A stretch of DNA of 12,766 bases. Source: JABDMH01 sp965223165 (GTDB lineage: Bacteria > Bacteroidota > Bacteroidia > Chitinophagales > Saprospiraceae). The stretch spans positions 1 to 12,766 of the forward strand of contig CBDCVQ010000008.1 of the NCBI GenBank assembly GCA_965223165.1. The letters are read 5' to 3'. A program made the position numbers and the translations under genes. Of the stretch, positions 7,483 through 12,766 are shown one piece after another. Under the pieces are notes generated by a model. That model saw only the letters and a program-made list of their open reading frames with translations, did not search any database and was not told the origin of the DNA. Position 1 is the first letter of the stretch; every line of letters starts with the position of its first letter.

Positions 7483-7959
7483 TCAATAAAACATTAGTAT
7501 TACTAATGTAACAGCACTTACAAGGAACCACCATAACGCAATATAGAGAAATGGATTGCTCTCAATTTTTATCTGTTCATTGTAAAGGTTTATAAAACTT
7601 AAACTATTGTTAACTCTTTTTTTTTCATCAGCGTCATCCTTCTTTTTTAAGTTCAACTCATATAGTTGATTTCGTATAAATGTGTTATTTGCTTGAAAAG
7701 AAGTAATTCTCTTTCTCCTATCCAAATTTATTTGTATAGAAACTAACGATATAGTTATGAATATGCCGTAGAGTATAGATAAGGAATTAGAATCCTTAAA
7801 CGGATTCAACATAATTGTTTCAACAAAAGGTCCTTGTACAATTTTATTAGCTATGATAGATATAAATACGATTGACAAAATATCATATAGCCTTATGAGA
7901 GTTGGAGCAAAAATAAATTTACCTAATTCGTTAATTGCCCCTTTTAATTTATGATTCAT
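7483..7959 (-). CDS. Unrecognised small membrane protein, three predicted helices
   Basis: I do not recognise the family. The 158-aa protein has three hydrophobic segments, at about 22-41, 58-78 and 136-157, the last one rich in Trp, Phe, Val and Leu and running to the end. Between segments 2 and 3 lies a charged, helix-forming loop of ~55 residues (80-134) with 'LDRRKRI' and 'LKKKDDADEKKR' that probably faces the cytoplasm and may be coiled-coil. Its start overlaps the end of the 320-aa gene by 11 bp, so the two proteins are probably made together. Small multi-helix membrane proteins with a cytoplasmic helical loop occur as membrane effectors in bacterial conflict systems, but also as transporter accessory subunits. 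Nothing in the sequence decides between these. It is strongly AT-rich, like its neighbours. Confidence 0.75.
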   Translation of the reverse strand: MNHKLKGAINELGKFIFAPTLIRLYDILSIVFISIIANKIVQGPFVETIMLNPFKDSNSLSILYGIFITISLVSIQINLDRRKRITSFQANNTFIRNQLYELNLKKKDDADEKKRVNNSLSFINLYNEQIKIESNPFLYIALWWFLVSAVTLVILMFY

Positions 7960-8911
7960 CAGCTAATTTTAAAACATCCTGAACGGTTATGGATTCCCTT
8001 GAAAGAAAGGTATGTAGCTTGCTTTTTACTTGTTCAGCATCTCCTCGTGTACCCCTTAGATATGGTGTAATAATGCTATCATTTAGCTTGGTAAATTTTT
8101 GCAAATATTCACTAAACAATTCTTCTTGATTCATTCTCTCTATCAAATTTTCTAATGAGCGAACTCGATGTCTTGGAACTTCATTATTTGAAATAATGCA
8201 ATTCTTAATATCTTCATTCAATTCTGTCTGATTTAGAGAGTTGTTTGTATTAATATAGTCAATGAGATCTGATTTCAAGGGATCAAGGTTTTCAACAAAC
8301 AAACCCAAAAGAAATATAGATTTACCACTATTGAAGTTATTAGTATCTATTATGGCATTTACATATAAGTCGTTCTTCCTCACATTAAAGAATGCTTTTT
8401 CTATTAGACAGCCCATTGTCCAACTTATATATGACCCATTCAATATATTCTTCATAAACCAATCATCATTATACGTAGGATTATTAAAAATGTCTTCGAG
8501 AAAAACTTTTTCTTCAGGGTTTAGAATTTTAGATAATAGAAAATTTGAAGATATAGGATTGTAAAAATTATTCTGCTTTAATTTATTTACCAACTCTTGG
8601 TATTTGTCTTCAGGAGTATCTGGTATAACAATTTGCGTAAGTTCGTCAACAAGAATGCCAGAAACATTTTCTTTCTGCCTGACCAATGCTCTTAACTGAG
8701 AAATAGTTTTACTGATTCTCTTAATAGGATTAGAATAATTAATTGTAGCAGTAGGATATATAGATTTATGTATGTCAGAAATCAACAATTCGTAGTTGTT
8801 CACATTTTGCTCATAGTCATATCTAATTATAGAACATTGATACTCTTGAACAATAATACCTCTACTAATAAGTTCTTTTGTCGTCTTGACATAAAATTCC
8901 TCTATCGTCAT
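7949..8911 (-). CDS. Unrecognised 320-aa cytoplasmic protein in the Liv operon
   Basis: I do not recognise this protein. It has no signal peptide and no convincing membrane segment, and it is acidic to neutral and rich in Asn, Ile, Leu and Lys. The first ~45 residues look like a compact domain ('TTKELISRGIIVQEYQCSIIRYDYEQ'-type pattern around residues 9-34). Residues ~60-85 are a basic helix. The middle (120-230) is helical with 'KSIFLLGLFVENL' near 194-206. The C-terminus (~250-320) is a run of amphipathic helices, including 'RMNQEELFSEYLQKF'. ATGA overlaps join it to the binding-protein gene before it, and an 11-bp overlap joins it to the membrane-protein gene after it. This coupling implies a shared function with both. 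A cytoplasmic partner or effector of the small membrane protein is a guess. Confidence 0.7.
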   Translation of the reverse strand: MTIEEFYVKTTKELISRGIIVQEYQCSIIRYDYEQNVNNYELLISDIHKSIYPTATINYSNPIKRISKTISQLRALVRQKENVSGILVDELTQIVIPDTPEDKYQELVNKLKQNNFYNPISSNFLLSKILNPEEKVFLEDIFNNPTYNDDWFMKNILNGSYISWTMGCLIEKAFFNVRKNDLYVNAIIDTNNFNSGKSIFLLGLFVENLDPLKSDLIDYINTNNSLNQTELNEDIKNCIISNNEVPRHRVRSLENLIERMNQEELFSEYLQKFTKLNDSIITPYLRGTRGDAEQVKSKLHTFLSRESITVQDVLKLADES

Positions 8912-10044
8912 TTTTTAATATTTCTAATTGTATCAAGCACAATTTCTTTATCATCTTTAATTACCTTAATAAAAATATCTTTTATTACATTTCCGTCAGA
9001 GTCAAAATTTGAAACCCCCGTTACTCCACGAAAGTTTTCAATACGTAAAAGTTTTTTTCTTATTTTCTCAGGTTCAGTACAATTGCAATCATCTATAACT
9101 TTGGCAATAATTATCATTGCATCATACCCGTGAGCTGAAGATTCTTCTGGCTCATCCTTAAACCTTTCTTTGAATCCATTAACATAGCTTCTAATGTATT
9201 CTGCCTCGCTCGAAAGATTAATTGAAGGTGTAGTGTATGTAACACCCTCAACAAGATTACCAGCTATCCTCTTACAATTAGGCGTATTTACGGTAAGTGT
9301 CGAATAGAAGTTGGGTTCATAATTGAGCTCTTTTGACTTTTTAAGTACGTATCCTGTACCATTTGAATATGCGGATATATAAATATTCTTGACCCCTGAT
9401 TCTTTCAAATTTTGAACCTGAGTTGAAACATCAGAATTAGTTTCAAATACCTCAAATAATAAAATCCTTCCACCGTTATTTTCTATTTGATTCTTAAACT
9501 CATTAGCAATATCAATAGAATAATCTTTGTTTTCAGCAATTATTCCAAAGGTTTTATTTCCTTTTAACAATGCATATTCCGCAATTGCCTTACCATCATA
9601 TTCATCTGATGTCCAATTCCTGAAAATGTACTTTCCTTGTTTGTACATATTAGGGCTTGAAGCTCCAGGGGCAAATAATAGAACATTGTTGTCTTCTGCA
9701 ATTGGAGCCATCGCTAACGTTGTACCACTTATTACATCTCCTATCACAATGTTTATTCCTTGGGCAATTAATTTCTGTATTGCATTAGTTGCTCCTTTAA
9801 TTGCGGATTGGGTATCTTCTATTTTAAGTTCAATCTCTTTGTCAAAATTGCTCGAGCTATTCAATTTTTCTGTCGCCCACTTAATTCCATTTAAAGATCT
9901 CTTCCCATAATCTTCATTATCTCCTGTTAGTGACAAGACAACACCAATCTTGATGACTTCATTTTGTTTTGATTTACACCCGAAATAAAATAAAATTGGG
10001 AGTAATGGCAACAATATTAAAATTAGGTATTTTGTATTTTTCAT
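8908..10044 (-). CDS. LivK-like periplasmic binding lipoprotein (type 1 fold)
   Basis: This is the substrate-binding protein of the importer, 378 aa, of the Peripla_BP_6/Leu-Ile-Val-binding type. An N-terminal hydrophobic signal ends in 'FYFGC', giving a lipoprotein cysteine at C23 (the -3/-2 residues Y and F are atypical for a lipobox). The fold starts at 'IKIGVVLSLTGDNEDYG' (31-47), has 'VIGDVISGTTLAMAPIAE' at ~100-117, the ligand-lobe block 'LLFAPGASSPNMY' at 122-134, 'YIFRNWTSDEYDG' at 139-151 and 'GIIAENKDYS' at 167-176. That is the normal order for this family. It overlaps the livF-like gene and the 320-aa gene by 4 bp each (ATGA). The ligand cannot be read from the sequence. Unlike the ATPase genes it is AT-rich, as are the three unusual genes downstream, which suggests it travels with them. 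Confidence 0.92.
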   Translation of the reverse strand: MKNTKYLILILLPLLPILFYFGCKSKQNEVIKIGVVLSLTGDNEDYGKRSLNGIKWATEKLNSSSNFDKEIELKIEDTQSAIKGATNAIQKLIAQGINIVIGDVISGTTLAMAPIAEDNNVLLFAPGASSPNMYKQGKYIFRNWTSDEYDGKAIAEYALLKGNKTFGIIAENKDYSIDIANEFKNQIENNGGRILLFEVFETNSDVSTQVQNLKESGVKNIYISAYSNGTGYVLKKSKELNYEPNFYSTLTVNTPNCKRIAGNLVEGVTYTTPSINLSSEAEYIRSYVNGFKERFKDEPEESSAHGYDAMIIIAKVIDDCNCTEPEKIRKKLLRIENFRGVTGVSNFDSDGNVIKDIFIKVIKDDKEIVLDTIRNIKK

Positions 10045-10745
10045 ATCATAAATGATTTAATCCGTTCTAAATTATCAAGAGCTTTGGTATTTCTTCTACC
10101 TAATTTCAGCCCTACTACTTTATCTGCCATATCCAATAGCTCTTTAATTCTATGTTCAATAATAACGAGAGTTGTGCCATTGTCTTTTATGGACTGCATC
10201 CGTTTTAAGACTACACTAACATTATAGCCACTCAATCCGGCCAATGGCTCGTCATACAACAAGAGCTTCGGTCGGTTGGCCAATGCCATTCCCAGGCTTA
10301 ACAGCTTTCGTTCTCCACCGCTTAGTCTATTGACCACTTGCTTGCCCTTATCCTTTAAAATGTCTAATTGGTCAAACACTTCTTCTATACGTTTTTTACT
10401 TTCTTTTTTGTCGTTCAAATGCAGCAATGCCATTTCCATATTCTCCTCCACCGTCATATCTTCAAATAACTCATTATTCTGTGGCACATATATTATACCC
10501 TTTTGTATTAGACGATGACTTTTAGCATTTGTAATATCCGTTCCATTAAATAGTATCTTTCCTTTCTTTTCACCATTCCAAATCGGTAAAACACCATACA
10601 CTGCTTTGAACAAAGTGCTTTTCCCGGAACCGTTAGAGCCTATCAATAAAACCGTTTCGCCTTCTTCCACTTCCAAATTCACATCAAAAAGCACTTGCTT
10701 TTTGCCGTAACCTGCATTAATATCTTGTACACTCAACAAACTCAT
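10041..10745 (-). CDS. LivF-like ABC ATPase with divergent C-terminal tail
   Basis: This is a cytoplasmic ATPase subunit of the importer, 234 aa, the normal LivF length. The motifs are complete: Walker A 'GSNGSGKST' at 36-44, Q-loop 'VPQNN' (Q89), signature 'LSGGERK' at 141-147, Walker B 'LLLYDEP' at 161-167 and H-loop H198 in 'IIEHR'. The gene overlaps livG and the binding-protein gene by 4 bp on either side (ATGA). The last ~20 residues, 'RRNTKALDNLERIKSFMI', do not resemble the usual LivF ending (glycine-rich turn then a terminal 'YLG'-type motif), although length is kept. Composition also falls from about 55% GC in the middle to 20-38% over the last ~160 bases. I read this as a recombination scar, not loss of function. 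Confidence 0.93.
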   Translation of the reverse strand: MSLLSVQDINAGYGKKQVLFDVNLEVEEGETVLLIGSNGSGKSTLFKAVYGVLPIWNGEKKGKILFNGTDITNAKSHRLIQKGIIYVPQNNELFEDMTVEENMEMALLHLNDKKESKKRIEEVFDQLDILKDKGKQVVNRLSGGERKLLSLGMALANRPKLLLYDEPLAGLSGYNVSVVLKRMQSIKDNGTTLVIIEHRIKELLDMADKVVGLKLGRRNTKALDNLERIKSFMI

Positions 10746-11485
10746 ACGTAGGCCTCCTGTACTGCTTCGTTTTTTCGCATTGTTGCATAGTCTGCAAACT
10801 TTGTAATCTTTCCTTCATTCAAAAACAGTATTTCATCTGCAACCGCTTCTACAAACTCCGTGTTATGCTCTATGATCAACAAAGCCTTTTGCTTTTTTAA
10901 GCTTTTAATGATCCCTTCCAGTTTCCCACGATACACCGGATTAACGCCTGCCACGGGTTCATCCATCAAGATCACTTCGGCATCATTGGCCAAACAACAA
11001 GCCAGGTTCAACAACTTTTGTTGTCCGTAAGAGACCTCCGCTGCTTTGCTTTTCGCAACATCCTCGATAAAACAAGTTTTTAATATCTCTAAGGCTTTCT
11101 CCTTATTATTATTCTGCTCAGACTTCACCACCTTGGAAGGAAACAGCACCTGCCACCATTTCTCACCTTTTTGCATCTGAAAGGCGAGCAGCACATTGTC
11201 CAATACGGTTAAGTCACCTATCAATCGCATATCCTGAAAAGTCCGGCTTATGCCTTTTGCATTACGCTCATACGGTTTCAGCTTGTCAATAGACTCATTA
11301 TGTAAAAGAACATTTCCGCTATCCGCCTTCAAATACCCTGTGATAATATTATACAAGGTAGTCTTTCCGCTTCCATTCGTACCCATCAATACTATCGCCT
11401 TTCCTTTCTGTAACCTGAAGGAAACATCCCGAAGCACTTCTTTCTCTCCAAACGCTTTGACGATATGTTGAATTTCTAACGACAA
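10742..11485 (-). CDS. LivG-like ABC ATPase, first gene of the operon, TTG start
   Basis: This is the second cytoplasmic ATPase of the importer, 247 aa. The motifs are Walker A 'GTNGSGKTT' at 35-43, Q-loop 'TFQDM' (Q84), the LivG-type signature 'VSYGQQK' at 151-157, Walker B 'VILMDEP' at 171-177 and H-loop H207 in 'IIEHN'. The 'RTFQDMRLIGDLTVLDNV' region is typical of LivG. The start is a TTG. The frame has no ATG or GTG between it and an upstream stop, and the conserved first strand begins only a few residues later. An ATG 10 bp upstream is out of frame. The C-terminus ends 'EAYV', a slight variant of the usual 'AYLG'. It heads the eight-gene operon, 79 bp from the divergent XRE gene. Confidence 0.93.
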   Translation of the reverse strand: MSLEIQHIVKAFGEKEVLRDVSFRLQKGKAIVLMGTNGSGKTTLYNIITGYLKADSGNVLLHNESIDKLKPYERNAKGISRTFQDMRLIGDLTVLDNVLLAFQMQKGEKWWQVLFPSKVVKSEQNNNKEKALEILKTCFIEDVAKSKAAEVSYGQQKLLNLACCLANDAEVILMDEPVAGVNPVYRGKLEGIIKSLKKQKALLIIEHNTEFVEAVADEILFLNEGKITKFADYATMRKNEAVQEAYV

Positions 11486-11505
11486 ATAACATTTTAAATT
11501 AAGTG

Positions 11506-11538
11506 CAAATATAGGAAACCTTTAATTATATTTGCCAA
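11506..11538 (-). promoter_or_regulatory. Candidate Bacteroidota promoter for the Liv operon
   Basis: Read leftward, TATATTTG (plus-strand CAAATATA, 11506-11513) fits the Bacteroidota -7 consensus TAnnTTTG exactly. A TTG (plus CAA, 11536-11538) lies 22 bp upstream, slightly farther than the usual -33 spacing. Transcription would start about 20 bases before the livG-like TTG codon. Confidence 0.5.
11527..11534 (+). promoter_or_regulatory. Candidate -7 box for the XRE/restriction operon
   Basis: TATATTTG at 11527-11534 matches TAnnTTTG and lies 30 bp before the XRE start codon. I see no good -33 TTG element at the right distance upstream, so this promoter would be weak or dependent on an activator. 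It is the mirror image of the minus-strand box at 11506-11513. Confidence 0.4.
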
Positions 11539-11564
11539 TATTTGTCTATCTATAAATAACGTAG

Positions 11565-11864
11565 ATGATTTTTGGCAACAAACTAAGACAGTTACGGGAA
11601 GAAAAGGGCCTTGTACTTCGTAAAGTAGCTGCAAAACTCGACATTGACACTGCTACCTTATCCAAGATAGAATTGGGAGACCGGCAGGCACGGAGAGAAC
11701 ACCTGTCCATTCTGGCAGGGTTATACAACATCAGCTTGAAAGACCTTGAAAAGCTCTGGCTGGCAGACCAGGTGTATGCACTCGTACAGGATGAAGAACA
11801 AGCGTTAAATGCCTTGAAAGTAGCTGAAAAAGAAATCAAATATCATATAAAAAAGGAGCATTGA
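11565..11864 (+). CDS. XRE-family HTH regulator paired with a restriction gene
   Basis: This is a 99-aa DNA-binding regulator. Residues ~6-61 form a canonical XRE/Cro-type five-helix domain: 'LRQLREEKGLVLRKVAAKL', shown by its key turn 'VAAKLDIDTATLSKIELGDR' (~21-40), then 'LSILAGLYNI'. A short helical tail (~70-99) may serve dimerisation. Proteins of this type immediately precede Eco57I-like restriction-modification genes in many Bacteroidota, where they act as controller proteins that set expression. Its stop codon overlaps the TTG start of the next gene, so the two are translationally coupled. It probably binds the repeats in its own upstream region, and may therefore also affect the divergent Liv operon; that part is inference. 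Confidence 0.88.
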   Translation: MIFGNKLRQLREEKGLVLRKVAAKLDIDTATLSKIELGDRQARREHLSILAGLYNISLKDLEKLWLADQVYALVQDEEQALNALKVAEKEIKYHIKKEH

Positions 11865-12766
11865 GCCAACAACGAAGAAAAGAACAGTTATCGACTTTAG
11901 TAGAAAAGTACAAAGCGTTTAAAGAATCAGGCAAATTAGACCTGACTTCTGAAGAGACTATACGTACTTGGCTCAACGACTTTCTTGGCATATTTGGCTG
12001 GGATGTACGAGATACGTCTCAGGTGTTACAAGAAAAAGTGCTTTCCAGGGTGGAAAAAGAAAGACTTCAAGAGATTGGCTCAACGAATACCCGACCAGAC
12101 TATACATTGAAAATTGCCAAACAGAAGTTAACTTTCTTAGATGCAAAGGACATTAGCGTTGATCTGTTAACAGATGCTTCCGCAGCTTTTCAAATAAAAT
12201 CTTATGGCTGGTCAATTTTATCACCCTGTGCATTCATATCTAATTTTGAACAATTCGCAATCTATGATTGTGGTTATATACCTCAACAAGATCAATCGGC
12301 TGCATTTGGCAGGATATTTTTTACCGTTGATGAATATATTGAGAATTTTGAAATACTGGATAGCCATCTCTATAAGGAAAATGTGTATAATGGCCGTCTC
12401 AACGAGTTATATAGTAGTTCCAAAGTTGAAGGAGCAGAAAATATAACTCCTGATTTCGCTTTTGCTCAATTCTTATCTGATTTCAGACTTCATTTAGCTA
12501 CAGATATATTTCATAATAATCGGGAAGCCATTCAAAATAACACTTCCTTATTGAGTTATGTAGTTCAGGTTATTATTAATCGAATCTTATTCATAAAGGT
12601 TTGTGAAGCAAGGAAGTTAGAAGAAGATGGATTATTGCTTTCATTTCAAGAACAAGGTTTTTGGGAAGCATTCAAAGGATCGTCTTACTTGGAATTTTAT
12701 AACCATTATGATGGTCCACTATTTGACAGAATTGATTCAGTTCATAGCCTGAATATCAACAATGAA
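11861..12766 (+). CDS. Type IIG/Eco57I-like restriction-modification protein, N-terminal part
   Basis: The frame from 11861 is open to the window edge; 302 residues of a much longer protein are visible. The start is a TTG sharing its last two bases with the XRE stop (TTGA). An AAGGAG lies 2 bp before it, and no ATG, GTG or other TTG occurs between it and the upstream in-frame stop. Residues ~30-125 form a PD-(D/E)xK nuclease domain: 'LGIFGWDV' (42-49), 'RPDYTL' with D80, 'FLDAKD' with D94 and K96, then the typical 'QIKSYGWS' (111-118). Residues ~230-255 include 'IINRILFIKVCEAR', matching the conserved helix before the methyltransferase domain. The N6-adenine methyltransferase motifs (NPPY) and target recognition domain should follow beyond the edge. 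It cuts and methylates DNA as a single polypeptide in this family, giving defence against foreign DNA. Confidence 0.88.
   Translation, partial: MSQQRRKEQLSTLVEKYKAFKESGKLDLTSEETIRTWLNDFLGIFGWDVRDTSQVLQEKVLSRVEKERLQEIGSTNTRPDYTLKIAKQKLTFLDAKDISVDLLTDASAAFQIKSYGWSILSPCAFISNFEQFAIYDCGYIPQQDQSAAFGRIFFTVDEYIENFEILDSHLYKENVYNGRLNELYSSSKVEGAENITPDFAFAQFLSDFRLHLATDIFHNNREAIQNNTSLLSYVVQVIINRILFIKVCEARKLEEDGLLLSFQEQGFWEAFKGSSYLEFYNHYDGPLFDRIDSVHSLNINNE

Larger units (their letters stand above)
11506..11544. repeat. Inverted repeat plus direct repeat in the divergent promoter region
   Basis: CAAATATA (11506-11513) and TATATTTG (11527-11534) form a perfect 8-bp inverted repeat with a 13-bp spacer. ATATTTG recurs at 11538-11544, exactly 10 bp after the copy at 11528-11534, about one helical turn. 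The arrangement suits an operator for a dimeric regulator such as the adjacent XRE protein, though AT-richness makes chance matches easier. Confidence 0.4.

Noticed and set aside
7483..7959. Assignment of the 158-aa protein to the SLATT-type membrane effector group
   Set aside because: Helix number and order do not clearly fit, and no specific motif is visible; only a general resemblance can be claimed.
4930..11485. Ordinary housekeeping branched-chain amino acid transporter
   Set aside because: The gene order is split, three non-transporter genes are embedded with overlapping junctions, and it sits beside mobile-element genes.
11968..12446. Two short plus-strand open frames (11968-12156 and 12204-12446)
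   Set aside because: They lie in other frames inside the restriction-modification gene, whose frame stays open from 11861 to the edge with nuclease motifs.
1..12766. CRISPR arrays, tRNA or rRNA genes, insertion sequences
   Set aside because: No regularly spaced repeats, cloverleaf-like sequences, rRNA blocks or transposase genes were seen on either strand.

Overview
The window looks like an accessory (mobile) region of a Bacteroidota genome. The evidence is a Bacteroidota-type tyrosine integrase, paired excisionase-like helix-turn-helix proteins beside a BT4734-like/DUF3987 primase-helicase, moderate to low GC, and TAnnTTTG-type promoter boxes. No rRNA, tRNA, CRISPR array or insertion sequence is visible, and no gene-free stretch exceeds 300 bases.

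Region 1 (1-4940, plus strand) is the core of an integrated element. It holds an integrase cut by the left edge, an unrecognised 357-aa protein 2 bp behind it, a 120-bp intergenic region with inverted repeats, two small HTH proteins, and a 744-aa primase/helicase-like replication protein. No relaxase or mobilisation gene is visible.

Region 2 (11485-4930, minus strand) is one tightly packed eight-gene operon. It encodes a complete branched-chain-amino-acid-type (Liv/HAAT) ABC importer in an unusual order: livG-like and livF-like ATPases, a lipoprotein binding protein, three non-transporter genes, then livH-like and livM-like permeases. The three inserted genes encode an unrecognised 320-aa protein, a small three-helix membrane protein and a methyltransferase resembling EgtD (histidine N-alpha methyltransferase). 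Six of the seven junctions overlap or are 1 bp apart, and the seventh has a 9-bp gap. The centre of the operon (about 6578-10200) is much more AT-rich than the ATPase and permease genes around it, and the composition changes inside coding sequence. I infer that a ligand-specific cassette (binding protein, two unknowns, methyltransferase) was exchanged into a standing transporter framework. Its role is unknown. Import and modification of an amino-acid-like molecule, or ligand sensing tied to a membrane effector in a defence-type system, are both possible. This operon is the best candidate here for an undescribed system.

Region 3 (11565-12766, plus strand) is an XRE regulator and the N-terminal 302 residues of a type IIG (Eco57I-like) restriction-modification protein running off the right edge. 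It is divergent from the Liv operon across 79 bp. That gap carries facing, overlapping promoter-like boxes in an 8-bp inverted repeat, so the regulator could influence both the restriction gene and the transporter operon.
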